Shown here piece after piece: positions 16,772-24,648 of a DNA stretch of 31,583 nucleotides. Every line of letters begins with the position of its first letter. Within the stretch, counting starts at the first letter, position 1. Origin of the DNA: DASUFP01 sp036274495 (GTDB taxonomy: Bacteria > Bacteroidota > Bacteroidia > AKYH767-A > OLB10); NCBI GenBank assembly GCA_036274495.1, contig DASUFP010000087.1, positions 1 to 31,583 on the forward strand, given 5' to 3'. The notes under the pieces were generated by a model. The model worked only from the letters and a program-made list of their open reading frames with translations. It was not told the DNA's origin and made no database searches. The position numbers were made by a program, and so were the translations under genes.

Positions 16772-17020
16772 TTACATTTTTGCTGCAACAAAAGCGGCAA
16801 TCAAATCAATGCTATCGAGGTTTTCTCTGTCCACGTCGTGTGGTTCAAAGCTGACCGCAAACCGATTTTCAAGAAAATCAACCAGCTTTAAAGTTGAGAT
16901 AGAATCCATGATTCCTTCAGTAATCAACGCTGTAGAGTCGGTAATCGTTAAACCTTTGTTTTGAATAATTGTAGTGGTTACATAGTTTCTGATCTCGTCT
17001 TTGATCTCTTCGGCAGTCAT
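16772..17020 (-). CDS. Stand-alone acyl/peptidyl carrier protein
   Basis: An 82-residue acidic carrier protein. The phosphopantetheine site is in GIMDSISTLKLV, with Ser40 as the attachment residue following the Asp of the DS motif. The helical pattern fits a four-helix carrier (helix 2 starting at the Ser). It lies between the MBOAT-SGNH gene (6 bp upstream) and the adenylation gene (one base downstream), which makes it the likely shared partner of both. The layout resembles PltL/CloN5/RedO carriers in pyrrole pathways and DltC in teichoic-acid D-alanylation. No phosphopantetheinyl transferase gene is visible in the window, so a housekeeping one must activate it. Confidence 0.9.
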   Translation of the reverse strand: MTAEEIKDEIRNYVTTTIIQNKGLTITDSTALITEGIMDSISTLKLVDFLENRFAVSFEPHDVDRENLDSIDLIAAFVAAKM

Positions 17021-17026
17021 TGGAAT

Positions 17027-19543
17027 TTATTTTTTTGTAAGTGTTAAATGAAAGGCTGATTGTTGTGCAACAATTTTTTCTAATAATTCATTAGCAATCA
17101 TTCCGTTCGCGGTTTTATTAGGATGGAAGTCCACATCAGATAAAAATAATTTGGTTTCATCCATTCCTTTAAACACATCTGACATATCGATAAGGTCTAC
17201 TGTATCGTTTCGGCAAATGGTGGCTACAAAATCATCGTCCCGTTTGGTTCTGGTGTCCTTAAGGGCAGGCAAATATACAACAAAGGGTATCGCTCCGTCT
17301 TGTTTGGCAATTTTTGCAATACTGCCGGCACCGTAAAAATTAATCGAATCAGCATAAGTTCCCAGTTTATCCCGGATAGTAACGCCATCGTCACCGTTCT
17401 TTATCGACCGCAGCTTTAATACTTTATTCAGATAATCGTCTTCTATGGTGAATTTCTGATAAACAAGCCGCTCAAGATAATTTACAATACGGATAGAATA
17501 ATTTGTATGAATAAAGAGAAGAACGGCATCGGGATTCCATTCACGGGCAATAAATTTATACTCGTACAACCGCTGCATAAGCCTGTAGCCGTTGGCCGAA
17601 AAGTTAATAATTTCAATATGCTTAATCGAATCGTTACGGGTAGCTACATAGGAGCTGTTAAGTTCCTTTTCTACCAGACTTATGTAGTCCTCCCCGTCGT
17701 TCATGCCGTTGCCGCATTCATAAGAGCCACCTAAAACAATGATCCGATAACAGGAGTCGGGTTTGGTTTTTGGATACATAATATCCCGCAGACCTATTTC
17801 ATTAATGGTATAGGTTACATCCTTGAATTTTACTTCAGCATTAGGAACGTTTTCTGTCAGCCGCAAATCATTACTGGGACGGGTAGTGTGATTGGTTATG
17901 TACTTTGTCCAGTTGCGTCCTATATCACTGTCGTTTATCCATACCTGGGAGCAGTAATTATTGGTGCTGATCAGATTTGTGTAATAGCCGTTGTCGATAA
18001 CCATCAGGTCAGCTTTGTTCAGTTGTTCCGATAAAATGGGATATATGTGTGCCCGGTAAAGTTTGCGATTTTGTTTTGGCAGTATCAGGTTTATAATAAT
18101 CAGCGCCGAAATGAATACTACGAACGCCCCGATTGCGAGTTTGTCTTTGTTTTGCTTTATTCCGGTTAAGCGGAAATTTTTATGCAATTCATAATAATGA
18201 TAGATTGAAGCAATAACAATATAACCCAATGCAAGTGTGAGGAGTTTGATTATACCTGAAAAGCTGATGTTACTGATATTGTGCATGAGGTTCCACCAGT
18301 CTTTGAGAGAGCCGCATGTCCAGATGCTCCACAACACCGACATTACCAGCAGGACAAACAGCCCGGCAATTGCCTGGCGAATGGCGGGAAAAGGTAATTG
18401 AAGGGGAGTGCCTCCGCTATCGAGAGATCGCTGCTGATATAAGGTATTAAACGACACCAGAAATCCAAAACTGCCCCAAAACAGAGCGTCTTTCAGTTCA
18501 ACCGGGAACGATCCTTTCAGCCAAAACCACTGATAGGTATGCAGAAACCAGGTTATAAAAAAGCAGACAAAAGTTGAAATGAAAAGTGCGGTATAAATCC
18601 CGATCTTTTTTATTTTGAAATAGATCGGGTAATAAAATATTTTGATCATAAAATTTCTCCAGTACATATTTGTTCTCCTCCAGAGATTGCTGAAGCCTGT
18701 CGCGAAAAATATGTTATTGAATAATTCTGGAATGTTGTAGCCAATCAGTACTATAAGCCCGATAGCGATATGAAATGCCCCGATTACCCTTAATACAATG
18801 AGAAAGTTAGCGACAAGAAAAGTGATTAACTGCGTTGCAGTTTGAATTTCTGTAAATGGGATAATTACTTCATGATAAATATATCTGTAAAGAAGCAGTT
18901 GAAATACGCCTCTGCAAATCAGTAATGTTCCACGGTGTATGGCTGCAGGGGTTATTCCGGTATAAGAACTAATAAACGATTTGTAGTCAACAATAGGGAA
19001 GAGCGGCATAGAAAAATTTGGAGGCAGCAAAAAATAGTTAATCGTGTCTGCCACCGGAACCGGTTTTTTCAGGTATTTTAGTTCATGCAAAAAACTGATA
19101 CTCCGGAACATAAAAAAACTCCCCAGTACAAAAGGAAGGAAGGTCAGTTCATGGGAGGCTTCTGAAGTAAAAAAGTAAACGGATGCCAGGCTGCACAGGT
19201 AGACAATAAGGAAAATCTTTTTGTTGCGATACGAAAGTGATGAAGTAAAGGTAACCAGGGCAATTGCAAATCCTGCTAATAATAACAGGAATGGGATAAG
19301 CTGAAAGCTGAAAAAGCCATCCTCATTCTTGTATCCATACATCACGAAGAGGCAAAGCAGAAATAACAGCGGCTGGTATTTTCTGGAATCGGCTTTAAAA
19401 AGCAAAATAAAAGTACTGTAAATTACCGTAAGCAGGTAAACGGATATTAGATTAAAACTTTTTTCAATCTGAAATTTATAAATCGCATAGCCTATGAAAA
19501 ATAGTAAACCGAAATAGAGTATGTATTTTAACTTTGAACGCAT
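17027..19543 (-). CDS. MBOAT-SGNH fusion protein, putative glycan acyltransferase
   Basis: An 838-residue fusion. Residues 1 to about 490 form a membrane-bound O-acyltransferase (MBOAT) with about 11-12 spans. SNLWRRTNMYWRNFM (285-299) matches the family's 'FWRRW..S...W' segment, and H335 in TWFLHTYQWFW is the expected catalytic His of the 'WHG' region. From about 580 an SGNH hydrolase-like domain follows: LRDIMYP, then VLGGSYECG with nucleophile S607 (block I), NFSANGY (648-653; block II), N681 (block III), and DVDFHPN with H807. The usual DxxH spacing is shifted, the Asp residues being at H-2 and H-4. MBOATs such as DltB and AlgI move acyl groups across or at the membrane onto glycans or teichoic acids. 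Placement 6 bp before a carrier gene suggests the carrier-bound acyl group is its donor. Confidence 0.82.
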   Translation of the reverse strand: MRSKLKYILYFGLLFFIGYAIYKFQIEKSFNLISVYLLTVIYSTFILLFKADSRKYQPLLFLLCLFVMYGYKNEDGFFSFQLIPFLLLLAGFAIALVTFTSSLSYRNKKIFLIVYLCSLASVYFFTSEASHELTFLPFVLGSFFMFRSISFLHELKYLKKPVPVADTINYFLLPPNFSMPLFPIVDYKSFISSYTGITPAAIHRGTLLICRGVFQLLLYRYIYHEVIIPFTEIQTATQLITFLVANFLIVLRVIGAFHIAIGLIVLIGYNIPELFNNIFFATGFSNLWRRTNMYWRNFMIKIFYYPIYFKIKKIGIYTALFISTFVCFFITWFLHTYQWFWLKGSFPVELKDALFWGSFGFLVSFNTLYQQRSLDSGGTPLQLPFPAIRQAIAGLFVLLVMSVLWSIWTCGSLKDWWNLMHNISNISFSGIIKLLTLALGYIVIASIYHYYELHKNFRLTGIKQNKDKLAIGAFVVFISALIIINLILPKQNRKLYRAHIYPILSEQLNKADLMVIDNGYYTNLISTNNYCSQVWINDSDIGRNWTKYITNHTTRPSNDLRLTENVPNAEVKFKDVTYTINEIGLRDIMYPKTKPDSCYRIIVLGGSYECGNGMNDGEDYISLVEKELNSSYVATRNDSIKHIEIINFSANGYRLMQRLYEYKFIAREWNPDAVLLFIHTNYSIRIVNYLERLVYQKFTIEDDYLNKVLKLRSIKNGDDGVTIRDKLGTYADSINFYGAGSIAKIAKQDGAIPFVVYLPALKDTRTKRDDDFVATICRNDTVDLIDMSDVFKGMDETKLFLSDVDFHPNKTANGMIANELLEKIVAQQSAFHLTLTKK

Positions 19544-19591
19544 CTCTTATGCAATTATCTGATTAGTTTGAAACATTTGTTTAAATCGGTT

Positions 19592-20773
19592 CTAATTTAT
19601 TTCATTATTTATTTTAGGACTATATTGTTTTGTGTCAGGATGTGCTGTTTTCCAGCTGAACCAGTATTCCCTATAAGCCCTTATTCTCTTCAGACGAGGA
19701 CCCTGTGCATCTAACCGCATACCTGAAAAACTGTACGGGACACTATCAAAATACAATATGTCATCGGAGAGGGTTGCAACAGAAGATGAAGGATTTTTCA
19801 ATACAGTAAAACTTTTGCCGTCTATGGAAAGGGCAATAGAGTATTTTACCCCATTTAATGAATCAGTTATCAATCGCTCATTCCTTAAACAGCTCCATTC
19901 ATAGGCTTTATATGCCCCATTTATTGAAACACTGATAACAAATGTGTGCATCGACCAGGTGCCTTCGGCACTTACTTCGGAAGGATTTTCAATATTAGAT
20001 GTATAAAAATTTTCGTTTCTGTAGTTTCGCACAAATTCAGGATCGGGTTGCATCACAAGAGTTGCAGGATGCAGCGATTTCCATTTCTTCAGAGTCATGG
20101 AATTGCATAAAAGTTCAGGGAGTTGAAGGCCCCTCATCTTCCCGATAAGGCACTTACCGGTTTCCTGACTCCACCAGCTTTTTGTGATTCTGTCTTCAAA
20201 CATTGCATTGTTATGGTGAATGCCAACCAATCTGAAGGTTAGGTATTCATTGTTTACCAACGGTTCAAAAACCCTTCCGGTACGGCATAAACCACAAAAG
20301 GTAACAAGAATTCGTTTCCCGCCCAGCGAGTCTTCAAATAAATGATGGTAGGTAATATACGATTCCGGATAAGCTTTTGTCTGGCCATTTATTTCTATGC
20401 CCAGTACAATCATATCATCATTTACGATGTTTGATGCAACCGGTTCGAAAATAAGTTGATGAGGAGGTCTGAATTTATATTCGGCAGTGCTCCTTTTTCC
20501 AAAAAAATAGAAAGAAAGTGATGCTATTACGATTAACACAACTGTTAAAAGTTTTTTCCCGGATTTTAAAGTTCTGTAGCCAAAGAAAACAATTGGCAGT
20601 AACAGAAACAGTTCAATGTATAATTTATAATAATGGAGTGTATAGGCCAAGGACAAATTTTCAATTTGCTGGCTCCATTTGTAGCTGTTCACCAGAAAAT
20701 TGGCCAAAAATTCGAACAGAATAAAAGCAAGTACGCTCAAAACAAACCATCGTTTAATATGTGTTGTGGTCAT
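19592..20773 (-). CDS. DUF3179-domain membrane protein
   Basis: A 393-residue protein with about three N-terminal hydrophobic spans (about 9-29, 45-66 and 75-91) and a C-terminal DUF3179 domain. The domain is recognised from NGQTKAYPESYITYHHLFED, VTFCGLCRTGRVFE (C160 and C163), GIHHNNAMFEDRITKSWWSQETG and LKKWKSLHPATLVM, which follow the family's conserved order. DUF3179 has no established function. The CxxC and conserved His residues would allow metal or redox chemistry, which is inference. It is the first gene of the minus-strand cassette, 48 bp upstream of the MBOAT-SGNH gene, so it may act on the outer face of the membrane in the same process or simply be a neighbour. Confidence 0.8.
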   Translation of the reverse strand: MTTTHIKRWFVLSVLAFILFEFLANFLVNSYKWSQQIENLSLAYTLHYYKLYIELFLLLPIVFFGYRTLKSGKKLLTVVLIVIASLSFYFFGKRSTAEYKFRPPHQLIFEPVASNIVNDDMIVLGIEINGQTKAYPESYITYHHLFEDSLGGKRILVTFCGLCRTGRVFEPLVNNEYLTFRLVGIHHNNAMFEDRITKSWWSQETGKCLIGKMRGLQLPELLCNSMTLKKWKSLHPATLVMQPDPEFVRNYRNENFYTSNIENPSEVSAEGTWSMHTFVISVSINGAYKAYEWSCLRNERLITDSLNGVKYSIALSIDGKSFTVLKNPSSSVATLSDDILYFDSVPYSFSGMRLDAQGPRLKRIRAYREYWFSWKTAHPDTKQYSPKINNEIN

Positions 20774-21149
20774 GCGATGGTATACTTGATAGGATTCATG
20801 GAATCCGGGGTGTATTGAATTGGATGGTGAAAATGAACGAATAAGCAGTGCAAGTTATTTAAAATCAATAATATACATAAAAAAGGAAATTAATTTTCAA
20901 ATTCCTGCACTGTACTATAGAAGAGGACTTACAGCTTTTTCAAGGAATCGAGCTCAAAAATAACACAAATTAGGGCCCTCATGACATTAATAATCAGTGC
21001 GAAATAGGTCAGTGATCCATTCAATGACATGGCTGTCATTCAGATAAACCGGAAAGAGCAATAAGAACTAAGGAATGACTGAATAAAATCTTCAGCCTGC
21101 CTAAGAGGGAGACGGTTTTCTGATACTTAAAATGGAACGGCAACCGGGA
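20774..21149. other. Intergenic region upstream of the DUF3179/MBOAT/pyrrole cassette
   Basis: This 376-bp gap separates the two-component operon from the cassette; both are on the minus strand, so it must hold the terminator of the first and the promoter of the second. I found a perfect 7-bp inverted repeat with a 4-base loop (21023-21040). A poor promoter-like pair on the minus strand (TTTG at 20898-20901, TATTATTG at 20866-20873) has spacing of 24 bp, longer than usual. No open reading frame with recognisable features was found. Confidence 0.4.
21023..21040. repeat. Perfect inverted repeat (hairpin or operator)
   Basis: AATGACA (21023-21029), loop TGGC, TGTCATT (21034-21040). The arms are perfectly complementary. 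It lies about 110 bp past the response-regulator stop and about 250 bp before the DUF3179 start. No T-run follows on either strand, so a classic intrinsic terminator is unlikely. It could be a weak transcript end or a binding site for a dimeric regulator. Confidence 0.45.
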
Positions 21150-21581
21150 CTACATTCTTTTGGATACAAACCTTTTTTCAAGTTCCTCCATATTTGACTT
21201 GTCAAACGGCTTGTTGAGGAACTGGTAAACGTAGGGACTTGATTCGATGCGGTTCAGGTCGTCGGGATGCGAAGATGTAGAGAGCATTAAAATCACACAA
21301 TGCTCCTGAATGCATTGAGGAAGGTTTGCAAAATGATCCAGAAAATCAAATCCATCCATTTCGGGCATTCTGATATCTAAAAAGATAAACTGAGGCAATT
21401 CCTCAGGGACATCTGAAAGGGTTTTCAGATATTCGAGTGCTTTTGTTCCCGACTCAAGCAGTACAATTTCTTCTGCAAAGTGGTACTTCTGCAGTATTCT
21501 GTTTGCAATATACCTGTCAGTGGGATTGTCATCGATCACAAGCACTTTCTGAAAAGCAGGTTTCTTTGAATCTGGATGCAT
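21150..21581 (-). CDS. Single-domain response regulator
   Basis: A 143-residue receiver (CheY-like) domain without an output domain. The acidic pair D17/D18 in VIDDNP, the phosphoacceptor D69 in FLDIRMPEMDG, S101/T102 on strand 4 and K124 in LNKPF are all present. It lies 12 bp downstream of the PAS histidine kinase gene and should accept phosphate from it. Stand-alone receivers of this type act by protein contact or as phosphotransfer intermediates, so the output is probably elsewhere in the genome. Confidence 0.92.
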   Translation of the reverse strand: MHPDSKKPAFQKVLVIDDNPTDRYIANRILQKYHFAEEIVLLESGTKALEYLKTLSDVPEELPQFIFLDIRMPEMDGFDFLDHFANLPQCIQEHCVILMLSTSSHPDDLNRIESSPYVYQFLNKPFDKSNMEELEKRFVSKRM

Positions 21582-21593
21582 AAATAATGCTGT

Positions 21594-23273
21594 TTATTTA
21601 TTTGGAATTCTTACAGTAAATGTACTTCCCTGACCGGGCTCCGATTCAACCATCACTTTTCCGTTCAATCTTTCAACGGCCTCTTTAACTATGTAAAGGC
21701 CCAGGCCTGATCCTACCGACTCTTCGGAAGCACGAAAAAACATGTTGAAAATTTTAGTGTGCAAATCGCTGCGTATACCAATCCCGTTATCTTTAACAAT
21801 TATTCCTGTTTCAGTATCGGAAGTATCAATTTCGATTCCAACAAAAGGGTTGGGGTTTTGACTATTCTGATAACGTATTGCATTTGATATTAAATTATTC
21901 AAAATGATATTTAGCCTTCGTTTGTCCGTATATACCGGCTGACTATTTTTAACCTGAAATGAAATATCCACGGGACGGTTTAATGTGCCCATAAATTTCA
22001 GGTTTTTGGTAACATCTTTAAGTAAATCATCAAAGTTGATGGGTTCGTGTTCTACGTCAAGTCTTGAATTTCTCGAATAATCAAGAATGTCGGAAATAAA
22101 TCCGTCAAGCTTATGTATGCTGTCTTTTAACATGGAAAGATTCTCCAGCATGATGTAGTCTGTAGTGTCCTCTTTCGAAATCTCAATTATTCCCAGCATC
22201 GATCGTAACGGTGCTCTTAAATCGTGAGAAACGCTATAAACAAATCGGTCAAGTTCAGAATTTGTCTTGGTTAATTCAATGTTTTTTCTGAGCAGCTCCT
22301 CTTCATCTTTTTTTCTTGCCGTGATATCCCTCCAGTTAACCATCAGGATATTTTTATCTTCCATGGGAATTAGGGTAAGGCTTACGTCCACCAGGAACTC
22401 CGACTTGTCCATTCTTTGGTGTACCCATTCGAATTGTGTGTTGCCGTTTGTAAATGCAAGACGATCCATCTCTTTTGATTTTTCAGATGACAATTGTCCG
22501 TCAGGCTGGTATTCCGGAGAGAAATCTTTCGGAAGCCGGTTAATGACTTCCTCTTTTGACTGTGCACCTAATATTTTTACTGCGGCATTGTTGCAGTTGA
22601 TAAATCGTTGCCGATCGTCAAGCAGCAGAATAGGATCTCTTGCTTTTTCAAATAATGTTAAAAATTTATCTTCCCCTTCTTTAATTTTTGCCTCGGCAAT
22701 TATTCGTGCTGAAATATCCTGTGTTATTCCATACACTTTTTCCACATCTCCTTCTTTTCCGATGAAGACCTGTCCTTTTGAATAAACAGTTTTAATTTGT
22801 TCAGAGGGGGTGATAATTCTGTATTGTATGGCAAAATCTTTTTTTTGCTGAAGTGATTCGTTAAGTATCGATAGTGTCTTCTCCTGATCTTCTGGGTGGA
22901 CGAATTTTAGAAAGTCATCATATCTGTTCATCAAACAGGAAGGTGACTGTTCAAAGATGGAATAAAACTCATTCGAACAGGTAAACCGGTTTGATAGAAA
23001 GTCCCACGTCCAGTTCGAAAGTTTTGCAATTTGCTGCGCTTCATTAAGGCTGTTGTTAATCAGCTTCAGGTTTTCACCCTCCTCTTTTAATTTGTTGTTC
23101 AGTTCAATCATTTCTTCCGAACTGATATCAATTGAACGCTCGAGCATCAGCCGGTCCTGGGCATAATGTTCATATGAAGCGTTGATAGTTTTTAGAAATT
23201 CAGTGAGTTCTTCCGGAATCGATTTGTTCCCGAAATGCCTCTTAAGCTGCCTTTCCAGAAGTTTATTGTACAT
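21594..23273 (-). CDS. Cytosolic PAS-domain sensor histidine kinase
   Basis: A 559-residue kinase without membrane spans. An N-terminal helical region (1-80, with LLERSIDISSEEMIELNNKL) precedes two PAS/PAC units (about 80-195 and 200-325). The dimerisation domain follows with the phosphoacceptor H350 in YSVSHDLRAPLRSML. The C-terminal ATPase domain has the N-box NLISNAIRYQ, DNGIGI and GSGLGLYIVKEAV. The N-terminal segment resembles that of PAS kinases found beside FIST sensors in many bacteria. The FIST gene is 3 bp upstream and the response regulator 12 bp downstream, so the three likely form one cytosolic signalling unit. Confidence 0.92.
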   Translation of the reverse strand: MYNKLLERQLKRHFGNKSIPEELTEFLKTINASYEHYAQDRLMLERSIDISSEEMIELNNKLKEEGENLKLINNSLNEAQQIAKLSNWTWDFLSNRFTCSNEFYSIFEQSPSCLMNRYDDFLKFVHPEDQEKTLSILNESLQQKKDFAIQYRIITPSEQIKTVYSKGQVFIGKEGDVEKVYGITQDISARIIAEAKIKEGEDKFLTLFEKARDPILLLDDRQRFINCNNAAVKILGAQSKEEVINRLPKDFSPEYQPDGQLSSEKSKEMDRLAFTNGNTQFEWVHQRMDKSEFLVDVSLTLIPMEDKNILMVNWRDITARKKDEEELLRKNIELTKTNSELDRFVYSVSHDLRAPLRSMLGIIEISKEDTTDYIMLENLSMLKDSIHKLDGFISDILDYSRNSRLDVEHEPINFDDLLKDVTKNLKFMGTLNRPVDISFQVKNSQPVYTDKRRLNIILNNLISNAIRYQNSQNPNPFVGIEIDTSDTETGIIVKDNGIGIRSDLHTKIFNMFFRASEESVGSGLGLYIVKEAVERLNGKVMVESEPGQGSTFTVRIPNK

Positions 23274-23276
23274 ATA

Positions 23277-24407
23277 TTATTCTTCAGTAAAGGTTGTAAT
23301 AGTCATGGTTTGATTATGGAGCTCACTTTTGAAACAATTGAATGAGGGAGCGATTTCGCCGTACGAATAAAATCCGGTAATTGCGGTTTTATCTCCATAA
23401 ACTTCTCTTATCACTTCAACTTCTTCTTCTATCCGCTGATCAAGAATAAGTTTGCGCCCTACACAGCTGATTAACAGGGCCAGTTCGGGTTTGGTGTTTT
23501 GTAAGCTGTTTGCAGCTGCTTCAGAGGAACCGTCAATCAATCGCTCCGCATTTGCTTTCATGAGCCTGGCATAAAATCCTTCGGGCATATTACCTGCAAA
23601 TGTTAAACTCTTCTCTTCTTCATTTACGGCTATAATTGTGCGGACGAGTGCGTCGTCAGTACCTTTCAGCCGAATGCTGAGCGGATAAAACAATCCGGAG
23701 CCGGGAAGATCTTTAGCCTGATCACCGAGGTATTTTTTATAAATATCAAGTGCCGGTTTATTGTCCAGTTCATACAATATGTTATCCTTTGATTTTGTGA
23801 TGGCCCTCTCCGGACCAAATGAATCCCATCCGCCAATACTGCCGAATGTAACCTGTAACGATCCGTAAAATCCGATTGCCGCTATCATTCCTTCGGCGGC
23901 GGAATCGTTTAGTCCTACCCGGGTCGATTTGAAATTAGCGCCATCACCGGCCATGCCGCCGGTAATAAGTGTTTTTGCAGGAAACCTGCTTTGAAGTCCG
24001 GAAACCAGTTCGCTTCCGTTTACCATTTGTCCATCGGAGATAATCAAAACATTTTTCAATCCAACAGGATCAAGCTGATCGGCAAGTGCACATCCTGCAT
24101 CAAAACTGGAAACAAAATCTGAAATCTTCACAGATCCGGTTTTCAGTATTGTTTTTTCAAATAATATGGCTGTTAGTGATATAGAATTATCGCTCACTTT
24201 TGTATCTAATATTTCACCGGATGTAGAATTCATCAATATAATGGCCTTCGGATACGATTCGCGTATGCGGCCATATAGTGAGTTGTCTTCAAGTAAACTC
24301 TTGCTTCCAAAAACCATTACCAGATTGCAGCCTGTCGCATCGAACCGGTCGTTACGCACCGTTTTCCAGCCCTCCGATGGAAGGTAATTTTTTTGTTCAA
24401 TTTTCAT
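23277..24407 (-). CDS. FIST-domain sensor protein
   Basis: A 376-residue soluble protein with FIST_N and FIST_C domains, predicted small-ligand (possibly amino acid) sensors. Recognisable elements are DQLDPVGLKNVLIISDGQMVNGSELV, TLITGGMAGDGANF, IAAIGFYGSLQVTFGSIGGWDSFGPER, the FIST_C stretch LPGSGLFYPLSIRL, and the C-terminal ALLISCVGRKLILDQR with TAITGFYSYGEIAP. I chose the ATG at 24407; a longer frame begins at a TTG (24461) and its extra residues do not look conserved. It lies 3 bp upstream of the PAS kinase and probably passes a metabolite signal to it. Confidence 0.9.
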   Translation of the reverse strand: MKIEQKNYLPSEGWKTVRNDRFDATGCNLVMVFGSKSLLEDNSLYGRIRESYPKAIILMNSTSGEILDTKVSDNSISLTAILFEKTILKTGSVKISDFVSSFDAGCALADQLDPVGLKNVLIISDGQMVNGSELVSGLQSRFPAKTLITGGMAGDGANFKSTRVGLNDSAAEGMIAAIGFYGSLQVTFGSIGGWDSFGPERAITKSKDNILYELDNKPALDIYKKYLGDQAKDLPGSGLFYPLSIRLKGTDDALVRTIIAVNEEEKSLTFAGNMPEGFYARLMKANAERLIDGSSEAAANSLQNTKPELALLISCVGRKLILDQRIEEEVEVIREVYGDKTAITGFYSYGEIAPSFNCFKSELHNQTMTITTFTEE

Positions 24408-24450
24408 GATGTAAATAAGAAATTTGAGGTTTTTACGACTGCATTTCTCA

Positions 24451-24461
24451 TTGGTTACCAA
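24451..24461. repeat. Short palindrome upstream of the FIST operon
   Basis: TTGGTTACCAA is a perfect 5-bp inverted repeat around one base, 44 bp before the chosen FIST start. It may be an operator, but an 11-bp palindrome can arise by chance. Confidence 0.25.
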
Positions 24462-24579
24462 TGATTTGGATTAAACAGCTACTGTCAGGGATATCCGGGC
24501 GTAACCTATTTTAAATCAATGCAATACAGTAAAAGAGGATACCTTTTAAAGGATCAAAAAAAGATCTGTCTGTTTTTGA

Positions 24580-24613
24580 AACAATGAAAACAGCACCTGA
24601 AAGCTTCAGGTGC
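24580..24613 (-). terminator. Intrinsic terminator of the PaiB-like gene
   Basis: On the minus strand GCACCTGAA (24605-24613), loop GCT, TTCAGGTGC (24593-24601) form a perfect 9-bp stem, followed by TGTTTTCATTGTTT. It lies 36 bp past the stop of the PaiB-like gene. It separates that gene from the FIST operon. Confidence 0.75.
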
Positions 24614-24648
24614 CATGGGTCAGGAAAAGCAGCATGCAGGCAGGCCCT

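Noticed and set aside
16772..16800. Upstream start (TTG at 16800) for the adenylation enzyme
   Set aside because: It would overlap the carrier gene by 29 bases; the ATG at 16770 follows the carrier stop by one base and is the more natural start.
15259..19543. Reading the ligase, carrier and MBOAT genes as a standard dlt (D-alanylation) operon
   Set aside because: The pocket residues differ from DltA at key positions, the dehydrogenase and halogenase genes are coupled to the set, and Bacteroidota lack teichoic acids.
22267..22785. 172-codon open frame on the plus strand inside the PAS kinase gene
   Set aside because: It is Ser-rich and low in recognisable motifs, and is fully antisense to a clear kinase gene; a shadow frame.
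24408..24461. Upstream start (TTG at 24461) for the FIST protein
   Set aside because: The 18 extra residues look unlike a FIST N-terminus and the ATG at 24407 gives the usual length.
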